Shown one piece after another: positions 16,857-27,148 of a stretch of DNA of 41,196 bases. Made by a program: the position numbers and the translations under genes. Source of the DNA: Comamonadaceae bacterium (GTDB lineage: Bacteria; Pseudomonadota; Gammaproteobacteria; Burkholderiales; Burkholderiaceae_C); NCBI GenBank assembly GCA_011391745.1, contig JAABPX010000036.1:1-41196 (forward strand), given 5' to 3'. The notes below the pieces were generated by a model. The model ran no database searches. It was given only the letters and a program-made list of their open reading frames with translations, and was not told the origin of the DNA. Position 1 is the first letter of the stretch, and the number at the start of each line of letters is the position of its first letter.

Positions 16857-17671
16857 GAACCAGGGCACTCGGTGCGCACCACCCGGCGCACTTCGCCTTG
16901 GGGGCCAATTTCTGCCGCACTGAGGCCACCGCCCCACACGCAGCCCGTGTCCAAAGCCAATAGGCGTGGGCGCTGCAAGCCGCCCAGCGTGGACCAATGA
17001 CCAAAGGCGACAGGCACCCCAGCGGTTCGCCGATTGGGCACGTCGAACCAAGCCACATAACCCGGTGGCGCGGCATCGGCATTGTCTTTGGTTTTGAACT
17101 CCATTTCGCCTTTGGGTGAGCACAGGCGCATGCGCGTCAAAGCATTGATCGCCACACGCAAGCGCTCGGTGCGCGGCCAATCGTCGCGCCAATGGGCGGG
17201 CTGGCTGCCAAACAAACCGCCCAAGTGATTCACCCAATCGGTATCGGTCAGGGCCTCGTGCAGTTCTTGAGCCAATCCCAGGGTTTGTGCCACGTCCCAA
17301 CTGGGCAACACCCCAGCGTGCACCATCAACCAGCCGTGCTCGTGATAAGCCAAGGGCCGCTCGCGCAACCAATCCATCAGTTCGGCGGTGTCCCGGGCGT
17401 TGAGCACATTTTGCAGGGTGTCGCTGGGGTGCTGGCGGCGAATGCCGGCGTGCACGGCCAGCAAGTGGATGTCGTGGTTGCCCAGCAAAGCGTGGGCGCT
17501 ACCCGACCATGCCCGCAACTGGCGCAACACCCCCAGCGAATCGGGGCCGCGGTTGACCAAGTCTCCCAACAGGTAAAGCGTGTCTCGGCTGGGCGAAAAA
17601 TCGAGGGTGTGCAGCAAACGCTGCAAGGCCGCGTGGCAGCCTTGAATGTCGCCAATCAAATAAACAGACAT
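16823..17671 (-). CDS. apaH: Symmetrical bis(5'-nucleosyl)-tetraphosphatase
   Basis: A 282-residue calcineurin-like phosphoesterase, the usual ApaH length. Metal-site motifs are GDIQGC (7-12), GDLVNRGPDS near 36-45 and GNHDIHLL near 64-71, with further His ligands in MVHAGV and FGHWSTLGG. It hydrolyses Ap4A to two ADP and, in some bacteria, removes Np4 caps from RNA. It lies 3 bases downstream of the DUF4442 gene on the same strand and overlaps rhlE tail to tail, so a common transcript with DUF4442 is likely. Confidence 0.95.
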   Translation of the reverse strand: MSVYLIGDIQGCHAALQRLLHTLDFSPSRDTLYLLGDLVNRGPDSLGVLRQLRAWSGSAHALLGNHDIHLLAVHAGIRRQHPSDTLQNVLNARDTAELMDWLRERPLAYHEHGWLMVHAGVLPSWDVAQTLGLAQELHEALTDTDWVNHLGGLFGSQPAHWRDDWPRTERLRVAINALTRMRLCSPKGEMEFKTKDNADAAPPGYVAWFDVPNRRTAGVPVAFGHWSTLGGLQRPRLLALDTGCVWGGGLSAAEIGPQGEVRRVVRTECPGSQAPSVSPDAT

Positions 17672-17674
17672 TTT

Positions 17675-18184
17675 TTAGCCCTGTTTAGGATATGAACCAA
17701 CAACGGGTTTTTTCTGACGCACGTACAAGGTTTTGTGAATGCGCGCCACCACATCGCCCGCTTCATCGGTCACCAACGCCACCCGCTCGGGCAAGACCTT
17801 TTGACCTCCTTCGGCCAGTGTGCGGATGTCTTCGATTTGTGCATCGGTCCACTCAAACACCGCTTTCACCGCCCCACGCCCGGGTTTGATGAATTCGATG
17901 CGGGCCGCTTGGTCCCACACCACATACGAAGGACCCAAACGCGCCACGAGCATGAGGCAATAAAACGGGTCACACATGCTGTACAAACTGCCACCAAAGT
18001 GGGTGCCAAAGGCGTTTCGGTTGAGCGCGGTGGCGCGCATTTGCACCACCACACGGCTGAATTGCGGCGCCACTTCGGCCACACGAATGCCCGTCCCCCA
18101 ATAAGGCGGAAACCAAGTGAGCGCCCAACGAAAGACGCGTGGATGGCGATACAGCCAAGGGTTGCGTGATGCTTGTTTGGTCAT
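17675..18184 (-). CDS. DUF4442 hotdog-fold protein (putative thioesterase)
   Basis: A 169-residue protein. Start ATG 18184 (MTKQASRNPW) was chosen because a longer open frame to 18244 would read through the tRNA-Thr terminator. The central NRNAFGTHFGGSLYSMCDPFYCLM region (split around GTHFGGS, about residues 63-69) is the long helix and preceding strand of DUF4442 proteins, which have the hotdog fold of acyl-CoA thioesterases. No substrate can be assigned. The gene precedes apaH by 3 bases, so the two are likely co-transcribed. Confidence 0.82.
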   Translation of the reverse strand: MTKQASRNPWLYRHPRVFRWALTWFPPYWGTGIRVAEVAPQFSRVVVQMRATALNRNAFGTHFGGSLYSMCDPFYCLMLVARLGPSYVVWDQAARIEFIKPGRGAVKAVFEWTDAQIEDIRTLAEGGQKVLPERVALVTDEAGDVVARIHKTLYVRQKKPVVGSYPKQG

Positions 18185-18215
18185 GGGGGTGACGCCTCTT
18201 GGTCTTGACGCTTCA

Positions 18216-18251
18216 AAAGAAAAAGCCCGCCACCTGGGCGGCAACGGGCTT
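18216..18251 (-). terminator. Rho-independent terminator downstream of tRNA-Thr
   Basis: On the minus strand AAGCCCG and CGGGCTT (plus positions 18245-18251 and 18223-18229) form the outer stem, with an additional GC-rich pairing inside, followed by TTTCTTTT. It begins 17 bases after the tRNA-Thr CCA end and should end that transcript. Confidence 0.8.
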
Positions 18252-18267
18252 GTTTCTTGGATGGTAT

Positions 18268-18343
18268 TGGTGCCGGAGAGATGAATCGAACACCCGACCT
18301 TCTCATTACGAATGAGCTGCTCTACCGACTGAGCTACACCGGC
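18268..18343 (-). tRNA. tRNA-Thr (anticodon CGT)
   Basis: A 76-base tRNA with encoded CCA. Minus-strand 5' end GCCGGTGTAGCTCAG, anticodon stem-loop CTCAT-TCGTAAT-GAG with anticodon CGT, T-arm GGTGTTCGATTCATC and 3' end CCGGCACCA. It lies 11 bases downstream of fbp on the same strand. Confidence 0.97.
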
Positions 18344-18354
18344 GAAGCTGCAAA

Positions 18355-19362
18355 TTATAGACCGGCGTGGTAGCGGGTCACGCGGTCTACTTCGTTTTTG
18401 GAACCCAAGAACACACTCACACGCTCGTGCAGCGCGGTGGGTTGCAGGTCCAAGATGCGTTGCTGGCCGTTGGTGGCCACGCCGCCAGCTTGTTCAATCA
18501 ACCAGCCCATGGGGTTGGCTTCGTACAAAAGGCGCAGCTTGCCGGCTTTGTGGGGTTCGCGTTGGTCCCAAGGGTACATGAACACACCGCCTCGGGTGAG
18601 GATGCGGTGCACATCGGCCACCATGGAGGCGACCCAGCGCATGTTGAAGTTTTTTCCGCGCGGGCCTTCTGTGCCCTGCAAACACTCGTCCACATAACGT
18701 TTCACCGGCTCGGCCCAGTGGCGCATGTTGCTCATGTTGATGGCGAACTCTTGGGTGTCCACCGGCACTTGCACGTTTTCTTTGATCAGCACAAACGAGC
18801 CTTGTTCGCGGTCGAGTGTGAACATCACCACGCCCGCGCCCACGGTCAGCACCAAAGTGGTTTGGGGGCCGTAGAGGCAGTAGCCTGCGGCGACTTGTTC
18901 GCGGCCTTTTTGCAAAAAGTCTTGCTCGGTCACGGCGTGACCACCTTCGGGCTTTTTGAACACGCTGAAGATGGTGCCGATGCTCACGTTGACATCGATA
19001 TTGGACGAGCCATCCAGCGGGTCAAACATCAGCAGGTACTCGCCTTGCGGGTAGCGGTTGGGCACCACGTGAATGGCTTCCATTTCCTCGCTGGCCATGG
19101 CCGCCAAGTGGCCGCCCCATTCGTTGGCTTCAATCAGCACCTCGTTGGCGATGATGTCGAGTTGCTTTTGCACCTCGCCTTGTACGTTTTCGCTGCCAGC
19201 CACACCCAAAATACCGGTCAGGTCACCCTTGCTCACCGCTTGGCTGATGCTTTTGCAGGCCCGCGCCACCACCTCCAGCAGCAAGCGCAGTTCGGAGGGA
19301 ATATTACCGTGCTCGCGTTGTTGTTCGACGAGATAGCGGGTGAGGGAAATGCGTTGGCTCAT
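18355..19362 (-). CDS. fbp: Fructose-1,6-bisphosphatase, class I
   Basis: A 335-residue enzyme of gluconeogenesis that converts fructose 1,6-bisphosphate to fructose 6-phosphate. Metal-binding ASEEME near residues 89-94 and the signature [16 protein letters not shown] near 114-129 are intact. The sugar-phosphate site includes [14 protein letters not shown] and the C-terminal [14 protein letters not shown]. It starts 13 bases after the pepN stop and is followed by tRNA-Thr, so it is probably the distal gene of a prfB-pepN-fbp unit. Confidence 0.97.
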   Translation of the reverse strand: MSQRISLTRYLVEQQREHGNIPSELRLLLEVVARACKSISQAVSKGDLTGILGVAGSENVQGEVQKQLDIIANEVLIEANEWGGHLAAMASEEMEAIHVVPNRYPQGEYLLMFDPLDGSSNIDVNVSIGTIFSVFKKPEGGHAVTEQDFLQKGREQVAAGYCLYGPQTTLVLTVGAGVVMFTLDREQGSFVLIKENVQVPVDTQEFAINMSNMRHWAEPVKRYVDECLQGTEGPRGKNFNMRWVASMVADVHRILTRGGVFMYPWDQREPHKAGKLRLLYEANPMGWLIEQAGGVATNGQQRILDLQPTALHERVSVFLGSKNEVDRVTRYHAGL

Positions 19363-19375
19363 GGTGGGCTTTCGT

Positions 19376-22078
19376 TCAAGGGTGGCTCAGCGCTCGGCCG
19401 ACGACCTCGCGCACATCGTTGCTCAGGCTGGGTTTGGCGGCCACGCGCTCAATGGCCGCTTTCGCGGCGCTCTGGTAGGGTTCGGCCAACTTGGACCAAC
19501 GGTCCAAGGCGCGGGCCAAGCGGGCCGCGACTTGCGGGTTGATGGCGTCGAGTTCCAACACGCGGTCGGCCCAAAACACATAACCCGCCGCATCGGCGCG
19601 GTGGAAAGCGCCGGGGTTGGCGCTGCACAGGCTGAAGATCAGGCTGCGGGCGCGGTTGGGGTTTTTGAGCGTGAAGTCGGTGTGGTTCATGAGTTGGCGC
19701 ACCGAAGGCAAGACCTGTCCACCCACATCGGGGGCGCTGGCTTGCAGTGCAAACCATTTGTCGATCACCAAGGCCTCGTCTTTGAACAGGGCGTGAAAGT
19801 GGGCCAAGGCCGCGGCGGCCAGCGGGTGGTGGCTGACCACCAAAGCCGACAGGGCATTGAAGCGGTCGGTCATGTTGGTGGCGTGTCGCACTTGTTGCGC
19901 CGCACGGTCAGCCCAAGTGCTGGACCCGCCCTGCGCGGCCACGCACAGTTGCGTCAGGGCCATGCCGCACAAGGCGCGGCGACCGGCGCTGGTGGCGTCG
20001 GGCCGGTAGCTGCCGAGATCGGTGTGGGTGAGCAAGACCCAAGCCCAGTCGTCGTGTAAGGCCATGGCCAATTGCAAACGCATGGCCTCGCGCACCGCGT
20101 GCACACGCTGAGGGTCCACCACATCCAATTGTTCGGCGATGTAGGTCTCCGATGGCAGGGTGAGTGTGATCTCTTTGAAGGCAGCGTCGAGATCGGGGTG
20201 GCGCAGGACGGCCCGCAAGGCATCCAAAGTGGCGGCATCCAGCGGTGTGGTCGAGATAGGCCCTTCGCTGTGCACGGCCCGCAGGGCTTGGCCGAGCATC
20301 AATTGCTGACCGGCTTCCCAACGGTTGAAGGCGTCGCTGTCGTGGGCCAATAGGATGAGTCGTTGAGCGTCGCTGTGCTCGGTGTGCAGCAGGACAGGGG
20401 CAGAAAAGCCGCGCAGGATCGACAACACCGGTTCGGCATCCAAATTGTCAAAAACAAAGTCTTCGCTGGCTTGCGTCAACACCAAGGTGGTTTGTGTTTG
20501 GGCGTTGTGGCCCGCGCGCTGCACCGGCCAGGTTTGGCCCTCGGGGCTGAGCAGGCCCACGGTGACGGGGATGACCATTGGGGCTTTGTCGGCTTGGCCT
20601 GGCGTGGCTGGGCAGCTTTGGCTGAGGGTCAGGGTGTAGCGGCGCTGCGCGGCGTCGTATTGGCCGGTGGCCCTCACGCGGGGTGTACCGGCTTGGCTGT
20701 ACCAACGCTTGAAGGGCTCCAGCAGGCGAGCGAACTCACTGCCGGGGTTGGCGTCGGCAATGGCTTGAGCGAAGTCGTCGCAGGTCACGGCTTGGCCGTC
20801 GTGGCGCTCGAAATACAGCTTCATGCCCCGCGCAAAACCGGCGCGGCCTTCGGCGTCACCCTCGGTGGCCACCAAGGTTTGCATCATGCGGACCACCTCG
20901 GCACCTTTTTCGTAAATGGTGACGGTGTAGAAGTTGTTGATCTCGGCGTAGCTGTCGGGGCGCACCGGGTGGGCCATGGGGCCTGCATCTTCGGGGAATT
21001 GGGCGGTGCGCAGCAAGCGCACGTCTTCAATGCGCTTGACCGCTTTGGCCGACGGGCTGGTGCACATGTCCATGCTGAACTCTTGGTCGCGAAACACCGT
21101 GAGGCCTTCTTTGAGCGAGAGCTGGAACCAGTCGCGACAGGTGATGCGGTTGCCGGTCCAGTTGTGGAAGTACTCGTGGCCCACGACGGACTCGATGTTG
21201 GCAAAGTCGGTGTCGGTGGCCGTGGCCGCGTTGGCCAAGACGTACTTGGTGTTGAAGATGTTCAGGCCCTTGTTTTCCATGGCCCCCATGTTGAAGTCGC
21301 TGGTGGCGACAACCATGAAGCGCTCCAGGTCCAGCGGCAGGCCAAAGCGTGTTTCGTCCCAGGCCACGCTGGCCATCAGTGACTGCATGGCATGTTCGGT
21401 CTTGTCCAAATCGCCGGGGCGGACAAACACCTGCAACAGGTGATCGCCGCCGCTGCGACTGGTGATGCGCTGCTCGCGTGCCACCAATTGGCCCGCCACC
21501 AACGCGAACAAATAGCAGGGTTTTTTGTGTGGGTCGACCCAACGCGCGAAGTGGCGGCCATCGGGCAAGTCGCCTTGTTCGACCAAGTTGCCGTTGGACA
21601 GCAGCACAGGGTATTTGGCTTTCTCAGCGCGCAGCGTGACCTGGTAGCTGGCCATCACGTCTGGGCGGTCCAGAAAGTAAGTGATGCGGCGGAAGCCCTC
21701 GGCCTCGCACTGCGTAAAAAACGTGCCTTGGCTGACGTACAAGCCCATGAGCTGGGTGTTCTTTTCGGGCACGCAGGTGGTGAAAATCTCCAAATCAAAA
21801 CCGGCGGGGTCTTCGGGCAAGTTGTCCAGCACCAGTTGCGCGCCGTCCATCTTGAACGAGCAGCCCGCGCCGTTGACCAGCACGCGCACCACGGTGAGCT
21901 CTTCGCCGTCCAAGCGCAGCGCTTGCGCGGGCACGTCGGGGTTGTGGCGCAGGTGCATCTTGTTGAGCACCCGCGTCTTGGCCGGGTCCAAATCAAACGT
22001 CAGATCGACGGTGTCAACCCAATAGGCTGAGGGGGCGTACTGCTCGCGCAACACCAAAGTGGCTTGTCCTTCACGCAT
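19376..22078 (-). CDS. pepN: Aminopeptidase N (M1 family)
   Basis: About 900 residues, close to the family's usual 870-900. The substrate-binding GAMENKG motif and the zinc/catalytic [11 protein letters not shown] motif followed about 18 residues later by the third zinc ligand in [10 protein letters not shown] are intact. The C-terminal helical domains of PepN-type enzymes follow. It is a cytoplasmic zinc aminopeptidase of broad specificity. ATG 22078 (MREGQA) has AGGA at a 7-base spacing and was preferred to an in-frame TTG at 22096, which would overlap prfB. The start is 14 bases after the prfB stop. Confidence 0.96.
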   Translation of the reverse strand: MREGQATLVLREQYAPSAYWVDTVDLTFDLDPAKTRVLNKMHLRHNPDVPAQALRLDGEELTVVRVLVNGAGCSFKMDGAQLVLDNLPEDPAGFDLEIFTTCVPEKNTQLMGLYVSQGTFFTQCEAEGFRRITYFLDRPDVMASYQVTLRAEKAKYPVLLSNGNLVEQGDLPDGRHFARWVDPHKKPCYLFALVAGQLVAREQRITSRSGGDHLLQVFVRPGDLDKTEHAMQSLMASVAWDETRFGLPLDLERFMVVATSDFNMGAMENKGLNIFNTKYVLANAATATDTDFANIESVVGHEYFHNWTGNRITCRDWFQLSLKEGLTVFRDQEFSMDMCTSPSAKAVKRIEDVRLLRTAQFPEDAGPMAHPVRPDSYAEINNFYTVTIYEKGAEVVRMMQTLVATEGDAEGRAGFARGMKLYFERHDGQAVTCDDFAQAIADANPGSEFARLLEPFKRWYSQAGTPRVRATGQYDAAQRRYTLTLSQSCPATPGQADKAPMVIPVTVGLLSPEGQTWPVQRAGHNAQTQTTLVLTQASEDFVFDNLDAEPVLSILRGFSAPVLLHTEHSDAQRLILLAHDSDAFNRWEAGQQLMLGQALRAVHSEGPISTTPLDAATLDALRAVLRHPDLDAAFKEITLTLPSETYIAEQLDVVDPQRVHAVREAMRLQLAMALHDDWAWVLLTHTDLGSYRPDATSAGRRALCGMALTQLCVAAQGGSSTWADRAAQQVRHATNMTDRFNALSALVVSHHPLAAAALAHFHALFKDEALVIDKWFALQASAPDVGGQVLPSVRQLMNHTDFTLKNPNRARSLIFSLCSANPGAFHRADAAGYVFWADRVLELDAINPQVAARLARALDRWSKLAEPYQSAAKAAIERVAAKPSLSNDVREVVGRALSHP

Positions 22079-22092
22079 CTCAATGTCCTTAA

Positions 22093-23197
22093 TCAAACGC
22101 CTTGTTTCAGCGAAGCTTCGATGAACGGGTCGAGGTCACCGTCGAGCACTTTTTGGGTGGCCGAGATTTCCACGTTGGTGCGCAAATCTTTGATGCGGCT
22201 GTTGTCCAACACATAACTGCGGATCTGGTGGCCCCAGCCCACATCGGTTTTGGTGTCTTCGAGCTTTTGCTGCTCTTCTTGGCGCTTGCGCATTTCAAAG
22301 TCATAGAGCTTGGAGCGCAGGCGCTGCCAAGCGATGTCGCGGTTGCCGTGTTGGCTGCGACCGTCTTGGCACTGCACCACGATGCCGGTGGGGATGTGCG
22401 TCAAACGCACAGCCGAATCGGTTTTGTTGATGTGCTGACCACCCGCACCGCTGGCGCGGTAGGTGTCGGTGCGCACGTCGGCCGGGTTGATGTCGATCTC
22501 GATCGAATCGTCGATCTCGGGGTAGACGAACAGCGAGGCAAACGAGGTGTGTCGGCCACCCGAGGAGTCGAACGGGCTTTTGCGCACCAAGCGGTGCACA
22601 CCGGTTTCGGTGCGCAAGAGGCCGTAGGCGTACTCACCTTCGATCTTGATGGTGGCGCTTTTGATGCCGGCGGTGTCGCCTGCCGTTTCTTCTTCCACCG
22701 TGGTTTTGAAGCCTTTGCGTTCGGCGTACTTCAGGTACTGGCGCAGCAGCATACTGGCCCAGTCGCAAGCCTCGGTGCCGCCCGCGCCGGCTTGGATGTC
22801 GACGAAGCAGTTCAATGGATCGGCCGGGTTGTTGAACATGCGACGGAACTCGAGTTTTTCGACTTCAGCGGCCACCGAACGCGCTTCGCTCTCGATGGTG
22901 ATCAGACCGTCTTCGTCGCCGTCGGCGAAGGACATTTCGAACAACTCGCTGTTGTCGGCCAACTCTTGTGTCAAGCGGTCCAACACAATAACCACGTCTT
23001 CCAGCGATTTCTTCTCTTTGCCCAATTCTTGGGCGCGCTTGGGGTTGTTCCAGACCGTGGGGTCTTCCAGCGCGGATTCGACTTCCTTTAACTTCGATGC
23101 TTTGCGATCGTAGTCAAAGATACCTCCGTAACTCGACCACGCGAGCGCTGAGGTCTTGGAGTTGGGCTTGGATGGCGTTGCTGCGTTCTGCTTCCAT
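22093..23197 (-). CDS. prfB: Peptide chain release factor 2 (with programmed +1 frameshift)
   Basis: Two frames make the protein: 23197-23117 encodes the first 27 residues from ATG 23197 ([10 protein letters not shown]), and 23115-22093 encodes the rest, for about 367 residues. The join is the classic CTT-TGA-C slip site. The downstream frame continues [14 protein letters not shown]. The stop-recognition tripeptide SPF lies in [11 protein letters not shown], and the catalytic GGQ in [16 protein letters not shown]2 releases peptides at UGA and UAA; low RF2 lets ribosomes stall at the in-frame UGA and shift, giving autoregulation. A simple open frame starting near 23025 lacks the true N-terminus. 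Confidence 0.95.
23113..23127 (-). promoter_or_regulatory. prfB: prfB programmed +1 frameshift site
   Basis: On the minus strand: GGAGG (23127-23123), a 3-base spacer TAT, then CTT TGA C (23119-23113). The internal Shine-Dalgarno-like element three bases before the slippery CTT and the TGA followed by C match the well-known prfB recoding signal. Confidence 0.95.
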
Positions 23198-23272
23198 GGG
23201 GACCTTATGCTGTCTGATACAAAAGGCTGATTTTCTCACGTTCCCGCACTGGTTCGTGCCGGGCTTGCTACA

Positions 23273-23282
23273 GTGACGTCAC
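23273..23282. promoter_or_regulatory. Perfect palindrome GTGACGTCAC before the acyl-CoA synthetase gene
   Basis: A 10-base perfect palindrome lies 12 bases before ATG 23295 and partly joins the AGGAG ribosome site. A TACAGT box with an extended TG (23266-23274) runs into it. It could be a repressor site covering promoter or ribosome site; no regulator is identified. Confidence 0.35.
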
Positions 23283-23294
23283 AGGAGACACACG

Positions 23295-25025
23295 ATGGGA
23301 TACGACGCTTTGCACCGGGGCTTTGGTTGGTCGGTGCCCGACCGCTTCAACATGGCTGAGGTGTGCTCGCGCCGCTGGGCCGCCGACCCCAAGCGTCGCC
23401 GTGACGTGGCCGTGGTGGCCACCGCCCCCGACAGCCCCGACCGATCACACACCTACGCCGAACTGCAATCAGCAGCCAACCGCCTATCCAACGCCTTGGT
23501 GCGCCTCGGTGTGAAGCGCGCAGACCGCGTGGCTATCGTCATGCCCCAGCGCTTTGAGACCGCCGTGGCCTACATGGCGGTCTTACAAATGGGCGCGGTG
23601 GGCATGCCCCTGTCGCAACTCTTTGGCCCCGAGGCCTTGGCGTTTCGCTTGCAAGACAGCCAAGCCGTGGTGGCCATTGGCGACGCCAGCACGGTGGCGG
23701 CCTTGTGTGAGGTGCGCGGTCAATGCCCTGCATTGCGCGAGGTGTTGGCGGTGCACGCACCCGCCCCCGGCACGCTCGATTGGTCCCAAGCGCTGCAGGC
23801 CAGCGCGGCCGAGTTTGATTTGGTGGATACCGCGGCCGACGATCCGGCGGTGCTGATCTACACCAGCGGCACCACCGGCAACCCCAAGGGTGCGCTCATT
23901 CCGCACCGTGCGCTCATCGGCAATTTGAGTGGTTTTGTGTGCAGCCAAAACTGGTTTGGCTTCGACCCACAAGACGCTAGCCGCCCCAGCCAAGCCGTGT
24001 TTTGGTCGCCGGCCGACTGGGCTTGGACCGGGGGCTTGATGGACGCGCTCTTGCCCACGCTTTACTTTGGCCGGCCCATTGTGGCCCACAGCGGGCGCTT
24101 CAGCCCGGCCGTGGCTTTTGAGCTGATGCAGCGCCACCGCGTGACGCACACCTTCTTGTTCCCCACCGCGCTCAAGGCCATGATGAAGGCCTTTCCCGAG
24201 CCCCGTGGCCAGTTCCGTTTGCACTTGCAAGCCATCATGAGCGCGGGTGAGGCCGTGGGCGACGCGGTGTTTGCCTACGGTCAGCAGCAACTCGGTGTGA
24301 CCATCAACGAGATGTTTGGTCAAACCGAGATCAATTACGTCGTGGGCAACTGCAGCCTCATGTACCCCGCCAAACCGGGCTCCATGGGCAAGGGCTACCC
24401 CGGGCACCGCGTGGCCGTGATTGACGACGAAGGCCGTGAATGCCCCGTGGGCGTGGCGGGCGACGTGGCGGTGCACCGATTGGACATCCACGGTGACCCC
24501 GACCCGATTTTCTTTTTGGGTTACTGGCGCAACGAAGCCGCCACCCGTGCCAAATTCACCGGTGACCCCAATCACAGTTGGTGCCGTACCGGCGACATGG
24601 CCGTGGCCGACGCCAATGGCTACCTGTGGTACCAAGGCCGCAGCGACGACATGTTCAAGGCCGCGGGTTACCGCATTGGGCCGAGTGAGATTGAAAACTG
24701 TTTGGTCAAACACCCGGCCGTGGCCAACGCCGCCGTGGTGCCGCAACCCGATGAAGAGCGTGGTGCGGTGGTCAAAGCCTATGTTGTTTTGGCGCAGGAA
24801 TACCTCAGCGCCCAACGCGCACCGGTTCGCGGCGACGCGGTCGCCGAGGCCGCGCTGGTGCGGGAACTCCAAGCCCACGTCAAAGGCCAACTCGCGCCCT
24901 ACGAATACCCCAAGGCCATCGAGTTCATCGACGCCTTGCCGATGACCACCACCGGCAAAGTGCAGCGCCGCGTCTTGCGCTTGCAAGAAGAAGCGCGCTT
25001 TGCCCAACGAGGAGCCCAACCATGA
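23295..25025 (+). CDS. AMP-dependent acyl-CoA synthetase (acetyl/medium-chain type)
   Basis: A 576-residue ANL-superfamily ligase. Core motifs: the ATP-binding loop YTSGTTGNPKGALIPH near residues 190-205, NEMFGQTEINYV near 338-349, GDMAVADANGYLWYQGR near 434-450, the hinge KAAGYRIGPSEIE, and the C-terminal catalytic lysine in TTTGKVQRR. The shape is closest to acetyl-CoA synthetase-like and medium-chain acyl-CoA synthetases that activate short or medium fatty or aromatic acids; the acid cannot be told from sequence. The ribosome site AGGAG sits 7 bases before the ATG. The TGA overlaps the next start as ATGA. Confidence 0.88.
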   Translation: MGYDALHRGFGWSVPDRFNMAEVCSRRWAADPKRRRDVAVVATAPDSPDRSHTYAELQSAANRLSNALVRLGVKRADRVAIVMPQRFETAVAYMAVLQMGAVGMPLSQLFGPEALAFRLQDSQAVVAIGDASTVAALCEVRGQCPALREVLAVHAPAPGTLDWSQALQASAAEFDLVDTAADDPAVLIYTSGTTGNPKGALIPHRALIGNLSGFVCSQNWFGFDPQDASRPSQAVFWSPADWAWTGGLMDALLPTLYFGRPIVAHSGRFSPAVAFELMQRHRVTHTFLFPTALKAMMKAFPEPRGQFRLHLQAIMSAGEAVGDAVFAYGQQQLGVTINEMFGQTEINYVVGNCSLMYPAKPGSMGKGYPGHRVAVIDDEGRECPVGVAGDVAVHRLDIHGDPDPIFFLGYWRNEAATRAKFTGDPNHSWCRTGDMAVADANGYLWYQGRSDDMFKAAGYRIGPSEIENCLVKHPAVANAAVVPQPDEERGAVVKAYVVLAQEYLSAQRAPVRGDAVAEAALVRELQAHVKGQLAPYEYPKAIEFIDALPMTTTGKVQRRVLRLQEEARFAQRGAQP

Positions 25026-26095
25026 CCCATCCCTTCACCCCCGTGGCCTTGGGCCACAGTGACTTGCGCGTGGCCCCCATCTGTTTGGGCACCATGACCT
25101 TTGGTGAGCAGGTCGACACCGATTTGGCGCACCGCATCTTGGACCGATCGCTCGAACGCGGCGTGGACTTCTTGGACACCGCTGAGATGTACGCCGTGCC
25201 CGCCAGGTCCGAGACCTATGGCGCCACCGAAACCATCATCGGCCAGTGGTTCGCCAGCCGCCCCGGCGTGCGACAGCGCGTGGTCTTGGCCACCAAAGTG
25301 GCGGGTCCCTCGCGCGGCATGCCTTGGATTCGGGGTGACCAATCTGGCCTGAGCCGCGCCGAGATCGTCTCGGCCTGTGACGCCAGCCTGCGCCGCCTGC
25401 AAACCGACGTGATCGACCTCTACCAACTGCACTGGCCTGCGCGCAACGTGCCGGCCTTTGGTCAGCTCAGCTTCGACCCCAGCAAAGACAAGGCTTGCGC
25501 CAGCATCCAAGAGCAGATTGAGGCCTTGGCGGGTTTGGTGCAAGCCGGCAAGGTGCGCGCCGTGGGCCTGTCCAATGAGTCGCCCTACGGCGTGCACGAG
25601 TTTGTGCGCTTGGCCGAGCAACACGGCCTGCCGGTCGTGGCGTCGGTGCAAAACCCCTACACCTTGGTCAACCGCAGCGTTGAAAACGGCTTGGATGAAA
25701 CCTGTCACCGCTTGGGCGTGTCTTTGTTGGCCTATTCGCCTTTGGGTTTTGGTTTGCTCACCGGCAAATACGACGCCACCGGTCTGACCGCACCCGAGGC
25801 CCCGCGTGGGCGTTTGGCCTTGTTTGAAAACTTCCGCGCTCAGCGTTGGGGTCGCCCCATGGCGATGGACGCCGCGCGGCGCTACAACGCCGTGGCCCGC
25901 GAGCATGGCCTCACCCCCACCGCCATGGCCTTGGCCTTTTGTTACCGCAACTGGCGCGTGGCCAGCACCATCATTGGTGTGACTTCGCTGGCCCAATTGG
26001 ACGAGTGCATCGACGCATGGCACGTCACCCTCAGCCCCGCGCTGTTGGAGGCCATTGACGCCATCCGCTGGACGCACCGCGACCCGGCCCAATAA
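25022..26095 (+). CDS. Aldo/keto reductase (Tas-like)
   Basis: A 357-residue TIM-barrel NADPH-dependent oxidoreductase. Catalytic residues of the family are recognisable: Asp in [10 protein letters not shown] with its Tyr, the Lys in ATKVAG, and the His in YQLHWP. VGLSNE and the C-terminal [15 protein letters not shown] contribute to cofactor binding. An insertion around 120-150 ([13 protein letters not shown]) is typical of Tas-like members, which carry an extended loop. The substrate is unknown. Translation is probably coupled to the acyl-CoA synthetase. Confidence 0.9.
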   Translation: MTHPFTPVALGHSDLRVAPICLGTMTFGEQVDTDLAHRILDRSLERGVDFLDTAEMYAVPARSETYGATETIIGQWFASRPGVRQRVVLATKVAGPSRGMPWIRGDQSGLSRAEIVSACDASLRRLQTDVIDLYQLHWPARNVPAFGQLSFDPSKDKACASIQEQIEALAGLVQAGKVRAVGLSNESPYGVHEFVRLAEQHGLPVVASVQNPYTLVNRSVENGLDETCHRLGVSLLAYSPLGFGLLTGKYDATGLTAPEAPRGRLALFENFRAQRWGRPMAMDAARRYNAVAREHGLTPTAMALAFCYRNWRVASTIIGVTSLAQLDECIDAWHVTLSPALLEAIDAIRWTHRDPAQ

Positions 26096-26147
26096 GCCCG
26101 ACTGGTGGGCGGGGATAATCGGCGGTTTTGACCGATGGAGAGCGCAC

Positions 26148-26777
26148 ATGGAGAGTGGGGCACCTGTTCTGGCCGTCTTGGCCGCTTATTTGTTGGGGTC
26201 CTTGTCCTTTGCGGTGGTGATCAGCCGCCTCATGGGCCTGAGCGACCCGCGCACCTACGGCAGCAAAAACCCCGGCGCCACCAACGTGCTGCGCTCGGGC
26301 AACAAAGCCGCGGCGGTGCTGACCTTGCTGTTCGATGCCCTCAAAGGTTGGCTGCCGGTGTACTTGGTCAAGGCCCATGGCGCAGACTGGGGTTTGGGTG
26401 AGGGCACTTTGGCTTGGGTCTTCTTGGCCGCGTTTGTGGGCCATTTGTTTCCCGTGTTTTTCCGCTTCAAAGGCGGCAAAGGCGTGGCCACGGCGGCGGG
26501 TGTGTTGATCGCCTTGGAGCCCATGCTGGCCTTGTCGGTGTTGGCTTCGTGGCTGATCGTGGTGTATTTCAGCCGCATGGTGTCTTTGGCCTCCGTTGTG
26601 GCGGCGCTGTTTGCGCCGGTGTACTACCAGTTTGGCGATGGCGTGGCGTGGAGCGCCCCGGGCGCACAGGTCTTGGCCGTGGCCGTCATGGGGGTGTTGC
26701 TGATTTGGCGTCACGCCGAGAACATCGGGCGCATCATTGCGGGCACCGAAAGCCGTTTGGGGGCCAAAAAAACATGA
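26148..26777 (+). CDS. plsY: Glycerol-3-phosphate acyltransferase (acyl-phosphate type)
   Basis: A 209-residue inner-membrane enzyme that transfers an acyl group from acyl phosphate to glycerol 3-phosphate, the first step of phospholipid synthesis. The three conserved loops are present: [15 protein letters not shown] (about 38-52), [12 protein letters not shown] (about 105-116) and [12 protein letters not shown] near 190-201. About five membrane segments are seen. ATG 26148 has GGAG 8 bases upstream; an in-frame start at 26055 would overlap the previous gene. A GATAAT -10-like box is at 26114-26119. It overlaps the next gene by ATGA. Confidence 0.95.
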   Translation: MESGAPVLAVLAAYLLGSLSFAVVISRLMGLSDPRTYGSKNPGATNVLRSGNKAAAVLTLLFDALKGWLPVYLVKAHGADWGLGEGTLAWVFLAAFVGHLFPVFFRFKGGKGVATAAGVLIALEPMLALSVLASWLIVVYFSRMVSLASVVAALFAPVYYQFGDGVAWSAPGAQVLAVAVMGVLLIWRHAENIGRIIAGTESRLGAKKT

Positions 26778-27133
26778 ACACCGACATCCAACGCTTGGGC
26801 ATGGCCGCACGCTACAGCGAGGCCGCCGTGTTCAATGGGGTGGTGTACTTGGCGGGCATGGTGCCCGAGCGCGGTGACACCACCATCGAAGGCCAAACCG
26901 AAGACGTCTTGGCCCAGGTGCAGCAGCGCCTGACGGAGGTCGGCAGCGACAAGTCGCGCATCTTGCGCGCGCAAATTTATTTGGCTGACATCCAAAACAT
27001 CGCGGCCATGAACACGGTGTGGGACGCTTGGGTGGTGCCCGGCACCGCACCGCCGCGCGCCACCGTGCAAGCGGCCTTGGCCCGCCCCGAGTGGAAGATC
27101 GAAATCGTCGTCACTGCGGCGGTGGGGCGCTGA
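26774..27133 (+). CDS. RidA/YjgF-family protein
   Basis: A 119-residue protein of the YjgF/YER057c/UK114 family. The conserved [10 protein letters not shown] segment (about residues 95-104) keeps the arginine that binds the carboxylate of enamine/imine intermediates in RidA, and KIEIVVTA keeps the following Glu. RidA proteins hydrolyse reactive 2-aminoacrylate and related imines; this copy belongs to the shorter, more divergent group whose substrates are less clear. It starts within the plsY stop (ATGA), so it is co-translated with plsY. Confidence 0.88.
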   Translation: MNTDIQRLGMAARYSEAAVFNGVVYLAGMVPERGDTTIEGQTEDVLAQVQQRLTEVGSDKSRILRAQIYLADIQNIAAMNTVWDAWVVPGTAPPRATVQAALARPEWKIEIVVTAAVGR

Positions 27134-27148
27134 TCGCGCCCGGCGCGC

